Assembly: GCA_963682025.1 (NCBI GenBank)
Contig: OY821519.1
Location: 140,039,429 to 140,103,428 of the forward strand
Direction of reading: 5' to 3'
Length of the DNA: 64,000 bases
Origin: Cordilura impudica
Lineage: Eukaryota; Arthropoda; Insecta; Diptera; Scathophagidae
Shown: positions 33,028 through 45,630 of the stretch, one piece after another
How the letters are laid out: the number at the start of each line of letters is the position of its first letter
How positions within the stretch are numbered: the stretch's first letter is position 1
Position numbers and translations under genes: made by a program
Notes under the pieces: model-generated
What the model was told of the DNA's origin: nothing
The model's input: only the letters and a program-made list of their open reading frames with translations
Database searches by the model: none

Positions 33028-34470
33028 TTTTTTTTATTATACATTTGCTTTTGTTTTTGTTGATTTGTTTTTTTTTTTTTTTTGTTATTTTAAGATTGTT
33101 GTTATAGGTTTTTTATTAAATGGGAAAAAGGGAAATTTATTTTTCAAAAAACATAAAATGATGAAATCACTATTAATGCAAATTAGTAAAGTAAAGTTCT
33201 AAACATAAAAGGCTAGCGTGTACAAATTCTTTTAACGCTCGCAGTAAATACAAAAATATCGAATACTAATTAATGGCCAGCAGTAATGTCGGTCATGAAA
33301 TAAAACCAAATTAGAATGGAATATCGATACAAAATAATGGTCCCAAACGGTTGTGAACAAAAAGAAAATTTGAATTATCTATTTTCTGTAGCTGATATTA
33401 CTTTTAAGGAAACAAAAATAGATATGGTAGGAATGTTATAAATACACAATTTATGGCAATTCAGTAAATATAGTTAATGCATTTGAAATATTGATGCAAT
33501 ATTATATGTAACTTAAAAATTTTAAAAAATTCTATAAATTATATTAAATTCTGTGTTTTTCATAATTCATGAATTTCTAAAAAATAATTTAAAATTATTT
33601 AATGTGTTTTGAATATAAAGTCGGAGTATTTTGTTTCGAATTAGTTGATGTGATTTACGGAAGCTTTTGGCGAAATTTCTGTGATTTTCCAGTAGAATAT
33701 ATTTTTTTTTACATCTTTTTTATATTTGGGCACTCGGGGTTTTGAATCGAATTTTCCAGTAAACTGATTTTTTTATTTTATATATCGATACTTTTTATTT
33801 TAAATCCATTCAGGAAATTTTATAAGAGCAGCTTTTTTTTTAATTAAGTTAATAAATAAGCAAAAATGGATAAAAAGTTAAATTTTTTATAAATCGACAG
33901 CACGTGAAAGCTTTTATTTTTAAGCAAAAAAATAATTGTTTTGGTTTTTATTATAGTATTCGAAAATTCATTATAAAATTTCCCTACAGGAAGCCTGGGG
34001 TCAAGTGTCCCCAAGTCACCACTTTGTCTACATTTTGTTGACATTGTCAACTAAGCGTCTACACTATTTACTTTTCTGTATCTGTCAAAAAAATTTTCCA
34101 TAGTCAAGTTGGAAGTTCTGTTTCTTCTTGATTTCTACAGTTTTGTTTGAAAAACACGTGGTTGGACGAAAAACTAAAGTTTTAAAACAAGATATAGAAC
34201 AATTGAATATAAATGTAAATAAAAATATATTTTATCATAAATCAAATAAAAAACATAAAGTAAACGAAGTTATAAAAGAAAAGTGAAAGAACAATCAAAT
34301 TTGTACAAGAATATCCATGAGAACTACCTAGTCACTAGTAAATCTCTGGTTCCAATGTCTACATATGGTCCCATGAGGACCACCTAGTCACTACCTAATA
34401 TCAATGTAACTAGTGATTTTCAATGACACGTACATGTTAAATGTCTATAGAAAATTGCTTTGTTTGGGGT
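33028..34470. other. AT-rich DNA, no gene recognised
   Basis: Low-complexity T-runs near 33030-33090. At 34315-34400 the phrase 'ccatgag.ac.acctagtcact' occurs twice about 55 bp apart, a short imperfect tandem repeat. Otherwise nothing is supported. Confidence 0.4.
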
Positions 34471-34856
34471 ATAGTTGGTCAGTAGTACTGGTGACAAAGT
34501 CAATAGTGAATCAGTTTCACTATTGACATTTCTTGCAGGGTTGGTATTCACATTTAAAAGTATAAACAAAACACATTTTTATTGCTTGAAGGAGAAAATA
34601 ACTCCTTCATTAGTATTGGAAAGTAAACTTTTAAATATTATATTTGAAAGCAAATTGTTTTTCACCTACATCAAGTCCAAAAACTAAAAAATATTATCTT
34701 GGCATATCAAAAACACCGAAAATGACAAAAATTCATGCAAAGTTTTTCACTTCGCTTACTTTGAGAATGTCCTAGAGCCATGCAGCTCAGGGCCCATATA
34801 AACTTACAATCAGATGCTAAATTTTCTTTTCTATCTAAAATTCATGTTTTACTAAC

Positions 34857-35858
34857 ATGGTACGTATCCTGGCTAATCGTAGACAGGTTTTCAGTATTTG
34901 TCATTTAAATGCACAAAGTTTATGTAATAAACTTGATGAGTTTCGTCTTTTATTTGAAAATTCGGGTGTTGACGCTATATGTGTTTCTGAGACATGGTTC
35001 TGTGATAATGTTAGCGACAATATCTATGAGCTGAAGGGGTAGTGTGTCTTTCGTTCCGACAGAAGTAGTCATGCTGGTGGTGTCGCAATTTATATAAAAA
35101 ATAATATTTTAAGTCAATTAAATTGTACACATAATATAGCTAATGACGTGGAATATGTTTTTGTAGACTTAAATTTTCGTGGTGATAAACTTCTTCTTGG
35201 ATGTGTATACAGTCCACATAAACGGATAAAGTTTGACAGTCTTATCACGAAGCTGGAGCTTTCATCAATGTCATACTCCGAAGTCATTATATCAGGTGAT
35301 TTTAATAACAATCTTTTCGATGACTCAAATCTTACCACTATAATGTCGATGTTTAACTTTTCAGCTCTCAACACAACGAGACCTACACACTTCACGTCAA
35401 CAAATAGCACTTTGCTTGATCATTTCTTTACCAGTAATGGAAGTAAAGTCCTTCATTATGATCAATTAGCAGCACCAGCATTTTCGAAGCACGATCTACT
35501 CTTCTTATCATATGATTTTGCAGTAGAAACCCAGCCCCAAACATTTACTTATCGTGATTTTAATAAAATTGATATCTTGGCTTTGGGATATGATCTTTGC
35601 TCTACTCCATGGGATCAAATTTTTTATTTTCCGACTGTTGGAGAACAACTGTCATTTCTTAATGGTAAAATTTTAGGAATTTACAACAAGCATGTTCTCA
35701 ACAAAACTAAAACTATTAAAAATAGAGATAGACCTTGGTTCACAATGGAAACCAAGATGCTAATAGAACACCGTGATAATCTGTATCAGAAGTGGAAACG
35801 TTACAGGATATCAGAATATCACGACAAATGGCTAGGAAAGCGGTTGTTTCCAAAATAA
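34857..35858 (+). pseudogene. LINE endonuclease domain, one in-frame stop
   Basis: AP-endonuclease fold of the LINE. It has CHLNAQSLCNKLDEF (the N-box Asn), ICVSETWF (the catalytic Glu box), FRSDRSSHAGGVAIYI, IISGDFNNNLFDD (the GDFN box), and LLDHFFTS, with a final SKHDLLFL (the SDH-type box with the catalytic His). A single TAG at 35040-35042 interrupts the frame; both sides are in the same frame. After about 35840 the frame shifts and the linker continues to 36007 (KIRHDKSSYYFNKFNTA). Confidence 0.85.
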
Positions 35859-36089
35859 GGCATGATAAGTCTTCCTATTATTTTAATAAATTTAATACCG
35901 CTATTGGAAGTAAAAAAACCTGGAAACAAATACGCGAAATTGGAATAAATAAGACAATTAATCAATCAATGAATTTGACATTAATGCGCGAAATGAAGCT
36001 TTTGTAAATATTTCTCTACCAGCCGTAAATAACGAATTTTATGATGATTTTCTCTGTAATAATTTAAACATTCCCAAATTTAACTTTCA

Positions 36090-37458
36090 TGTGTAACACT
36101 AACAAAGGTAGTTGAAAGTTTCAATGCTATTAAATCGAATGCAGTGGCCCTTGATAATATACACCCCAGATTTATAAAAATGATTTTACCATGGATTGTC
36201 CGTTTCATAATGTATTTGTTTAACTCCATAATCACTACCAGCATCTTTCCAATGCAGTGGAAACATGCCAAAATTATACCAATACCAAAAACTGGTAACG
36301 AATACCGCCCGATTGCAATTCTTCTATATCTCTCAAAAGTTTTCGAGCACCTTTTACACAGACAAATCTTTAGGTATTTAAACGACGACAACTTACTTAC
36401 AGAGTGGCAATCTGGTTTCAGGCCACAACATAGCTGTATAACAGCTTTATCCATGTAATTGAGGAGTTAAGGATGATAAAAAATATCTTTTTTGGTTTTA
36501 TTGGATCGCTCAAAGGCATTTGACACGGTGCACCACTCAATTTTATGCCTCAAACTGAAGGGGTTTTTTAAATTTTCTACATTAGCAGTTAGACTCATGT
36601 TTTCATATCACACAAACAGATCCGAATCTGTTGGTAATGGTAGCTCCATCTCACTGCAAGTTATAAGAGGGGTACCACAGAGTTCAATCCTTGGACCACT
36701 ACTTTATTCGATATATTTCAATGATCTTCCACAACAAATTACATTCTCTAAGGTTCAGATGTACGCTGATGACATTCAGCTATATTTAAGTGATACCAAG
36801 GATTCAATTATTTCCAAAACTCAAGAACTAAATTATGATCTCAAACGTATTCTGAATTGGGCAACGGCAAATGGTCTACGACTTAATCCAAAGTGTATTA
36901 TAATAAAGAAGAAAGTGATGCATTTGGAGAATGAGATTAATGTCTTCCTTGGGGGCTCTAAAATTGACATCGTGGAATCTGTACGAAATCTCGGAGTTGT
37001 GTTTAATGGAACTCTGACTTGGTCAGATCATATTAATCAAGCCTGTGGCAGAATTTATAGTATGATAAGAAGTTTATGGTTAACACAGCACTTTACTCCA
37101 CTGAAAATAAGATTGCTACTTGCTAAAACATATCTTTTACCAACATTACTATATGCATCTGAGGTTTTCACAGGTTGCAACTCTAGGTATAATAGAAAAC
37201 TTACTGCAACTTTCAACAACATTATTCGCTATATCTTTGGATTAAGAAAATTTGATCATGTATCCCAATACTCTTGTCATGTCTTACACATGTCATTTGA
37301 CAACTATATTAAATTCAAGAACATTATATTTCTACATAAAATTATTACAACAAAGGCTCCAAAATATCTTTTTGAACGATTAAAGTTCGCAAGATCTTCC
37401 AGAGGGAATCGAATAATTCAATTTAAATTCCGGGACCATGCCTCTGAATGTCAATTTT
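36090..37458 (+). pseudogene. LINE reverse transcriptase, frameshifted and cut
   Basis: Starts in the frame giving VVESFNAIKSNAVALDNI and continues through FPMQWKHAKIIPIPK and EWQSGFRPQHSCITAL (fingers). A frameshift at about 36455-36490 leads to the long stretch from 36492 with VLLDRSKAFDTVHHS (motif A), GVPQSSILGPLL (motif B) and MYADDIQLYLS (motif C, catalytic Asp pair). The thumb follows with LGVVFNGTLTWSDHI. The reading ends in HASECQF where HINE-A is inserted. Beyond it, 38239-38336 reads ILTIRLWNQLPNVMQ to the natural stop. Motifs A and C are intact. Confidence 0.88.
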
Positions 37459-38238
37459 TATACCCTATACCACTATGTGGTTTGGGTATAATGACTTTGT
37501 GCTGCTGTTTGTAACAACCAAAAATATTTGACCTAGACCCATCTTTAATTATACCGATCGAATCAGAATCATTTTCTGAGTTGATTTAACAATGTCCGTC
37601 CGTCCGTCCGTCCGTCTGTGTGTCCATGTAAAGCTTGTAATCAAACTGCAGGTCGCAAATATGAATATATTTTGATGAAATTTGGTATATAAGCTTTTAT
37701 CGGCCATGGGATGAACGCTGTTGAAATTGGTGAGAATCGGTCCATGTTCAGACCTAGCCCCCATACAAATTACCCATATGAAATCGACATAAATTGACAT
37801 AAGATCCAAATTGTCATATAGATCTTACTCAAATTGGGTTTGTATGCGTTCATTACATCCACTAATGAGTAGTTCAAAAATGATCCCTTTGACCCCATAT
37901 AGAGCTGCTTCCCGATCTTCACTTAAATCTATTAAAAAACAAAAATATTGCACTGATTCTTCTCAAATTTTGTTTGTACATATTTTTGCAAAATACAAGA
38001 GACTTTACCAAACATGATCAGGATCGGTCCATTTTTGGACCTAGTCCATTTATAGATATAGCATCCGATATGAACTTTTTCATATCTGCAGCCAAAAAAA
38101 TTAATAAAAATCCCACTCAAATTTGGTTTTTGCTTATTTTCGATGTCCAGTTAGTTGGGCCTAAGAGATAGGGTTTCTAAACGCATGGTATAGGGTATCG
38201 TATAGTCGGTCTAGACCGACTATAATTTTCTTACTTGT
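37459..38238 (+). mobile_element. HINE-A element inside the LINE gene
   Basis: Complete 780-bp copy with subterminal repeats, about 6 GTCC units (37598-37615), perfect palindrome and TCTTACTTGT end. Removing it leaves six T residues that restore the LINE frame through Phe-Phe-Ile, which shows insertion between T and T without duplication or loss. Confidence 0.93.
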
Positions 38239-38522
38239 TTATTCTAACTATTCGTCTTTGGAATCAGCTTCCTAATGTAATGCAAAATACAAGCAACGCA
38301 ATAGGGTTTAGAAAATTACTATACCACTACTTTAATTGATTTTATTTAATTTTTTTTAATGTTTTTTAATTGTAATTTATAATATTTGAAATTTAGATTA
38401 AGAGTTCTGATATTAAATATATAGTGAATAACTTATCTGATTCCATTACTGTAATTTATAAGATACTGTTTCTTGTAATGGAAAATCGCATTTAATAAAT
38501 AAATACAAATACAAATACAACA

Positions 38523-40714
38523 ATTAGTAAAAGTTGCATTATAATATAAAAATAACTCAATATATTACCAGATATAGTTAGAGATAAATTACACTTCTAA
38601 GACTGCCTACATAAATACGTAGATACAATTGTTTTCACTTGTTTTATTGGCGTCCAATAATAAATGTTTCTGACAGCAAATCTACCTGTTAATTATCATG
38701 AATCATAAAATCTAATTAGTTTCCCCCCTACACAAACGAAGGATCAAATTTGACAGTGATAAACATTTAAATTATTTACAGAAAACTAATTCGACTAAAA
38801 TGCTTAATAAACAAAACATTTGTTTTCTAAATATCAAATTGAATGGAAGAAGAGAAAATCAAGGGTCTATGTTGCACATGCGCACAACATACACTCTATG
38901 CCTACAAATCCCCTGATTTAAATGTTAAGCCGAACACAAGACACATCCAAATTATTCGTAGAAAGGTCGACGCGTCGTTGTTGTTTTTATCATCGGCAAC
39001 AGGCAGCAGGCAGCATAACAATCATTAATAATGATGATCATCCTGTTTTAGTGTGATTTGTAATGCCTGTTCGGGGATCGGTGTTTGCTGTGGTGGTGCA
39101 CTGCGTGTGAGTGTGTTAAACAAATGATGTTTATTGTGGTGGAGACCTTGCGTTCGTGAATGAGTGACTGAATGAAAGACTATTTTGAAAACACATTAAC
39201 AAGTGTATGCATAACTTAGTTTAACAGTAAACAGCCAAAAAATTATGAACGTTTGGACCTTTTTTGAAATTTATTACGTACATAAAAAAATTGTTAGATT
39301 AAATAGATTTGCTTCGTTTAACACAAGTAAGAAAATTATAATTATAAACTATTGTCATGAGTTCCGTACTAGTGTTAGGTCCAAAAATAGGCAACAGAAA
39401 TAAAATTATCATATCTTTTGTACCTGTTCCAAGGTAAAATATTATAACGGATAATTTTTTTGTATGAGAACCATTAAGTATTCGTTTTTAAATTTAGTGA
39501 TATTATCTTAGTTAACTAATTAAACATCTGAACTTGTACATCATCAACATCCGCATGTCCTTAGGATGATCTAATTGGAGACCAGGTATAAAAAGAACCG
39601 ATTCCTTTCATATATGAACCGATTCCTTTGTGGGACAATTGTTTATAAAAATACTATTTACCGTAGTGAGTTCGTTTCGACCCTAAGCCGTTAGAAGCTC
39701 ATGTTCCAACATCAGTCAAATAACCAAAAGTGGACACACAATCTTACGAACATTTGTCACAAATTGTGCGATGAAAGACATTCTGCTCGGTAATTCTTTA
39801 CTCGCTTTAATGGTGTACATAAGCACATACTTTTTTAGTTTTAATGTCAACCATACCATGAATATATCATCCACCGTCATAGTGATTTGGCTTAACAGTG
39901 TTTTTGAAAGCCTCATGGGTTTGTGACGCTTGTTATTGGTTCTGTTTTTGTGTACTTGTGCCTGACAATGTGCCCTCCGCATGCCTGCATGCGGAGATTA
40001 AATTAATTTCAACTTTTTTTTATTGGTTGTTTAAGCGTTTAGTTTCAGTTGTTGTTGGACGTTTCCTTTTTTTATTTCTTTTTATTATTATTATTATTAT
40101 TAATATTCATTTGTTAACGATTTGTGTTGTTTCTTTGTCGTTGCTTGGTTGGTTTGTTCATGTGTTTTTTAATCATTCCAATTTAAATGCAAACACTTGT
40201 TGATTTGAAGAAGAATTTTTGTTTAGTTTTGTTTTTAAAAGATTTTATTTTACATGGTTTCATATTTGAATATTTTTATTGTATAAAAATGAGTGTATAT
40301 AAATGTATGTGGGCGCATATTTTATGCTTCATTAAGATAATTCCAAGAAATTTTACATTTCAGATTGTAAAAGTTGAAGTTGAATATTGAAAAATGTCAT
40401 TGAACTCCTCAAAATATGTGATGGAAATTTTAAACGGATGATTAAAATTAAAAAGAGTATTTAATAGATTACCAAGAAATATTTCTTTCTTTTGAAAAAA
40501 TTTTTACTTCTAAGTTGAAATTATATTAACTAAAACTTTAATTGGCGTAAACATATTTATAATCATCGAACGGATTTGCCTTATTCCCTCTGAATTTAAA
40601 GAAACTTTTCTACAAATAATAAACTTTACCAAACTAAGTTGCGGATAATCGATAACATGGTTAAGTCTCCAATCCGATATGCTTACTTAAAGAAACGCTC
40701 ACTCGAAACTGGTT
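38523..40714. other. AT-rich DNA with simple repeats, no gene recognised
   Basis: Contains a small direct repeat 'aaccgattccttt' at about 39595 and 39616, and a (TTA)n run at about 40082-40101. Composition is less extreme at 38840-39240 (some GC, TG-rich text), which could be unique host DNA. Short frames (38843-39028, 39716-39982, 39898-40203) have no recognisable domain. Confidence 0.4.
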
Positions 40715-41979
40715 TCATGTGGTAGTTTACTACATCGAAAGATCTTTTGATCTAAAAATCTTCACCCGAGCTACACTTATTGCTATAGAAAGAGCTTTTA
40801 AGAGTGTGTCGACTAATACGCTACTCCAATCGCTAAAACAATTCGAAATAGGCCCGGACATTAAAGTATGGATCATTCATATGATAGGGAATAGGTGGAT
40901 AAGTTGCTAAGTTGGTGGCATTAGAATAAGAAATTATATTCCCTCTTCTTTCAGTGACCATTATAAATAGTCTGTTGAAGATTTTAGCCAATAAGAGTTT
41001 CCAGCCTATCAGATGATGTAGTGATAGTGTTAAAGAAGAAAGATCCTGGATATCTGTGAAGGAGGGCATCGTATGCATTCGAAATAGCACATAATTGGGC
41101 ACAACCGAGGGTATTTAATGTGAACCCAGAGGAAACTGAAATATGCCTTTCTCCTCTGAAGACGAGGATAACCGATTTTGATCAACCCCGCTTCCAGAGC
41201 AAAACGGTAAAATAACTTGGGGTGATTCTTGACAAAAAGCTCACTTGGAGAAACCATATTGAGAGCAGGGTTGCGAAAGCTCACCGTATATGGGGCGCTT
41301 GCAGGAGAGCTATAGGAGGCTGCACATAAGCGCCATCAGACCTATTCTACTTACGCTTCTGTAGCCATATGGAGATCAGTGTAAAGGAAGTGCTACATTA
41401 GCACTTAGTGGTGATATAGGGTGGTGCAATACGGACTACATCTACGAGCGCTTCAGAAACTATTCTATCTATACACCCAATCTAGATTAGAATTAAATAT
41501 GAGGCAGCTCGGATCATGCTACGCTTAAGGGTAACAGGGGAATATACAGCCTCCCACATGAGCAGACACCAAAAAAATTTTGGACCAGGTACTGGAGATC
41601 AACAGAGTGGATATTAGCTGTGATAGAATCATGGAATTCTCGACGAACATACTCTCAGTATAAGAATACCAGACAGAAAAAGCTGGATAAATGGGAACAT
41701 TCTGCAAAACCTACGTCTTCCATAACAAAACCCTGGAACACTACCTTTGTTACTGTCCTACATTTGCAGGAACAAGGGTCAGACTTCTATCTAACAACAT
41801 CATACCCAGCCTGATAGGTCTTAGGGCGATAAGTTGGAAAACACTCCGGATATTTGTCGAAGAATCCGAATTTCTAAGTTAATATAGGGGTAGGAACCAG
41901 ATGAATGTGTGAATGTAGGACGCACAACTTCTGACTTAATTGTATATCCGGGTAAAGCGGATATGACAAAAAAAAAATT
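40715..41979 (+). pseudogene. R1/LOA-like LINE, heavily decayed 3' part
   Basis: The frame near 40740-40905 reads AIERAFKSVSTNTLLQSLKQFEIGP, the motif-A region with the catalytic Asp lost (ERAF in place of DIEGAF). Around 41210-41280 there is a LGVILDKKLTWRNHIESR block in a shifted frame, and near 41290 YGALAGEL (the ACRR region). At 41691-41882 comes FHNKTLEHYLCYCPTFAGTR followed by ISWKTLRIFVEESEFL, matching the C-terminal zinc-knuckle and tail of R1/LOA-type proteins. It ends in a short poly(A) at about 41970-41979. Stops and shifts are frequent and the 5' part is absent, so this is an old dead copy. Confidence 0.75.
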
Positions 41980-42278
41980 TTTCTTTTGCATTATGAATTT
42001 GATTAAATTAATTTATTTATTTATTTATTTTTTATTTATTTATTTATTTATTAATATCAATACAAAGAAAGCCTTCATGGTCAATTATTTATGTATTGAA
42101 GATAACCTACTATGTACAGTAAATTTATACTTAAAAATAACTTAAGATTAAATATAAAATAAAACAAAATGACAGTTCCAGTCTGTAGGTGGCTCCCCAG
42201 CCATATGAATATTGGAGTAAAAAAAAAGCATTTATAAAAAGAACCCATGGCAAGAGACACACAGAAAGACAAAAACAT

Positions 42279-43971
42279 TTAAAAAATACAGTTGAAGTAA
42301 TCAAGCAGTTTACGTTTATCTGTTAATGAGGAATATGAAAATAGTTTAAGACAGTTTGGCAAATATTTCCAAATTTGATAGACACGTACAACGAAAGAGC
42401 GATCATATATTGAAAGATGTCTAATAGGCACATTAATCTGAACGTTCCGAGTTGAATTTATAAAAGAAAAGTCGTTAACTAATAGCTCAGGTTGCTGGAA
42501 TTTCATAATTTTATAAAAATGGAGCAAAGTACGTAATTTCAAATAATCATCAAAACTACATTTCAAAAATACGGGATCAAGATCCCTAACGCGATCATGA
42601 ATTCTTACAATAAACACATAGCGAACTACTTATCTGATAATTATATTAAGAATATTCAAATTATACTGCCAAGAACCAGAGAAAACCTCAAGGCCATAAT
42701 TGAACTGGGACATAATCAGGGAATGAGCTAAGTGGTATCTTACAATCCTGGGAGTATATGGTCTAAGAGAGTATAATCTTCTTAACGTTAAACAAATTTT
42801 ACTGGAAAGAGAATTTATATGGTTATCAAAATTAAGTTTCGAATCCAAAATAACTCCAAGGCATCTAAGAGAGTCCACATAGTCAATCAACTGTCCGTTT
42901 AAATATAAAGTAGGAAGAAACAAATTTTGGTTCAGAGAATGAACGGCGATCGCCTTAGTCTTAGTAGAATTATTCTCGAGACAGTTAAGAGACATCCAGT
43001 TAGATAAAGAATTCAGATGGTTACTTAAACAGGTATCAAAACAGTCAACAAGTTGAGAGTCAGCAGTATAGAGAAGGAATATATCATCAGCAAAAGCAAA
43101 TGACTTGCAGAAGTTGTTGTTCATAAGGAAGACGCAATCATTTAGGTAAAAAAGAAACAGAATAGGACCAAGTAAAGAACCCTGAGGAACACCTGAGGTT
43201 ACTGTACCAATGGAATAATTTAACCCAATGAGAGAAACAAACTGCGATCGGTCAAAAAGGTAAAAACGAACCAACTTACAAGCAGTCTTAGAGAAAATGA
43301 AATTCTCCTGAAGCTTTTTCACAAGGAGATTATGGTTGATTCGATCAAACGCTTTAGAAAGATCCAGAGAAACCATAATGCAGTGATGATGATAATCGAG
43401 CTGCCTCCTTATATTATCCGTAAGATAAAGCAGCAACGATGTTGTGTTATGATTACGCCTGAATGCATATTGACTCGGATGAAGCAAAGAGAAATTTTCG
43501 CAATGGGATAAGATTTGTGTTCATTAAATATTCAACAATTTTTGACATTGCAGGTAAAATAGTTATCGGTCTCAAGTTGTCATTATTTGCATGACCACTT
43601 TTAACGATTGAAACAACTCGACCCAACTTCCATGCGGTGGGAAATTTTGACGTTGTAAATATAGAATTTACAAGATGAAGAACTAGTCCTTTAATAAAAG
43701 TGAAAATCAATTTTAAGAATTTAATGGGTACTTTATTATAACCAGTAGCATTAGATTTAATGGAATTAACAGCAAGCAAAAGATCAGATTCAGTGGTGGG
43801 AAAAACAGAAAATGAATTTGAGTTATCAATAAAATTATCAAAGTTAATTTCCAAAGGGATGTTGGGAATAAGATTATTTAAGAAACCAGCGGCAATCGAT
43901 TCAATATTCGATGCATCAAGTTCAGATTCTTCACGGCCAACACAGCCTAGTCGGCGAATTCTCTTCCACAT
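42279..43971 (-). pseudogene. LINE reverse transcriptase, two frameshifts and one stop
   Basis: Linker and fingers occupy 43971-43453 (LLLAVNSIKSNATGYNKVP, then FPTAWKLGRVVSIVKSG and LRPITILPAMSKIVEYLM). After a shift near 43470 come PSQYAFRRNHNTTSLL, VSLDLSKAFDRINHNLL (motif A), TSGVPQGSLLGPILF (motif B) and FADDIFLLY (motif C, with Phe for Tyr before ADD). The thumb has CLGVILDSKLNFDNHI. One TAA at 42630-42632 interrupts the frame just before VVRYVFIVRI, and the same frame continues to the stop near 42279 with IWKYLPNCLK. All polymerase motifs are present. Confidence 0.88.
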
Positions 43972-44990
43972 TTTTTCTAATAACAGATTTGCTTTTGTTT
44001 CTCAACCTGCAATAGACTCTCCAATTAGCATCCGTACGATCTCTAAGGTAAGCCCCATAAGCTAGATCCCTTAATGACCTAGCCTCAACAATCTTCCTGG
44101 ATTTAAGCCAGCCAGAATCATTAGAACTTAGCCTAACCCTAGAAGTAAGAACAAGGTTATGGAGACTATCCACTAAATCATTTAAAGAGGACAGTTGTAC
44201 ATCAACTTCATTTGACCCAAAAATAGGTGATACATCAAAGGAATTAGAATGTCGATAAAAATCGTCATAATCAATCCTGCTATAATCCTTATATTCAACA
44301 TAATCATTGCATGCTTGATATGAAAAATTGATTGAGATAAAGATAAAGCTGTGGTGAGAAGAAAAAAATGGGTACTGAAGTTGGCTACTAAAAGCCACAA
44401 TCGAAGGTTGACTTAAAAGAAAGTAATCAATCAAGGAGGTAGTAAAAGTTGGCAGATGAAGGTGTGTTGGCAAACAGTTATTACTAACGGCAAGACCACA
44501 TCTTGATATTAAGGAACGAAAATTGTTTGATTTAGTAGTATCAAAGAGGTTATAATTGAAGTCTCCCAAAATAACAATATTAGAATAACAATCGAATAGA
44601 TCACCATGAAGGTTTTCTACATCACCATTAGGCAAATATACCATACCAACTACCACCGAAATATCATTGCCAAAAATTTCAACAAACAATGATGCACAAA
44701 CTCCATACCTTTTGCCATAAAAAATAATCTTAAAAGGCAATTTATTCGATATGAATAGGCATACACCCCCAACTCTACCAGGATGTTGACTATCACTAAC
44801 ATTACTCAACCTAGGACGATCATTTCTGACAATTTTGTAACCAGATAGACTAAGAGATTGGGATAAAATATCGGGTTTGAACCAGGTTTCCGATGCTCCG
44901 ATTATGTCGAGACTAGACTCATCAAATATGCTTTTAAATTCTTCAAGCTTGAGCATTAATATGCCCAATGTTTAAATTCTCAGAAACAAA
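43931..44990 (-). pseudogene. LINE endonuclease domain
   Basis: NIGHINAQA (N-box) lies at about 44975-44950 in a frame different from the following text, so a small shift sits near 44950. Then come SLDIIGASETWFKP (catalytic Glu), GYKIVRNDRPR, GGVCLFI, VILGDFNYNLFDT (GDFN box), LIDYFLLS and FSSHHSFIFI (the catalytic His box) in one open stretch of 345 codons to about 43931. The frame shifts again at about 43950 into the linker. Apart from these shifts the domain looks complete. Confidence 0.85.
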
Positions 44991-44995
44991 AGAAA

Positions 44996-45499
44996 GAGAT
45001 GATCTCAAATCAGTGCTATTCCCACTATAGGTCCAAGATTATGATTATGGATCATAAGAATAAAACCAACACTCATATATGGGGGGGAGCCAAAAACCAA
45101 CCAGTACAATTAACATTGATGAGCAAAAAAGTTTATATATATCCAACATGAAGCAATAATTCATATTCAAAAAAACAAAATTACCCACTTGATTGAAAAT
45201 TAAGTACCGTAACAAAAGTGTGTTGTAAAAATAAAGATCAAATAGGAATGATTATTAAGGGAAAAAACAAATATTTTGTAAAAAAAATCATTGATCTCTG
45301 AACAAATTTATGATTATATACATTAATGAATATTTATATAAAAAATATCAGCAAGTTCCAACAAGTTTACATACTTAACCACATCATTCAGCATAATTAT
45401 TTTAGCTTTCAGAATATCACGATTTACAATGTTATAACTCATAATCTTCCTGTCAACTTCTTAGCAGTTTGTTAGCCAATGATGAATAATTGTCATTCA
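44996..45499. other. No gene recognised
   Basis: May include the 5' UTR of the reverse LINE (about 44996-45110). The rest is AT-rich and unassigned. Confidence 0.35.
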
Positions 45500-45630
45500 G
45501 ATAAACACGATATTTACTGTTTAGACAATAGAATTGTAATCATAGTGAACCCGAAATTCGGTTATTAGTATTACCGCAATTCAGTTGGCAATAAATTCGG
45601 TAGGCACAATGAATCTGTTTCCTGTGTGTA
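45500..45630 (+). mobile_element. Family F small TIR element, partial
   Basis: Shares with 1962-2193 the sequence gcaataaattcggta, the cacaatgaat block and a final cctgtgtgt. The left end is lost or diverged. It contains the 'cggttattagtatt' word also found in the satellite at 50.3 kb. Confidence 0.5.

Larger units (their letters stand above)
34857..38522 (+). mobile_element. LINE (CR1/L2/I-like) with HINE-A insertion
   Basis: Non-LTR retrotransposon with an AP-like endonuclease and reverse transcriptase in one long gene, now broken. The coding part runs from about 34857 to 37458, is interrupted by a HINE-A (37459-38238), and finishes at 38239-38336. A short AT-rich 3' UTR ends in a taaataaatacaaatacaaa microsatellite at about 38495-38522 rather than a simple poly(A), as in CR1/L2-like elements. 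The upstream part (34470-34856) may be 5' UTR or the end of an ORF1 that I could not identify. It inserts by target-primed reverse transcription; no target duplication was identified. Confidence 0.85.
42005..44995 (-). mobile_element. LINE (CR1-like), nearly full-length ORF2, reverse
   Basis: Second LINE clade in the window. On the minus strand the endonuclease starts near 44990, the reverse transcriptase follows, the stop lies near 42279, a 3' UTR runs to about 42060, and a (TAAA)n tail occupies about 42005-42057. The tail directly abuts the poly(A) end of the R1-like LINE, so the two are tail to tail. The sequence is much better preserved than its neighbour. Confidence 0.85.

Noticed and set aside
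34475..34687. Possible ORF1 of the LINE at 34.9 kb
   Set aside because: 70 codons with no zinc knuckle, PHD, coiled-coil or RRM signature; not distinguishable from chance.
35114..35410. Minus-strand frame of 98 codons
   Set aside because: Antisense shadow of the LINE endonuclease domain.
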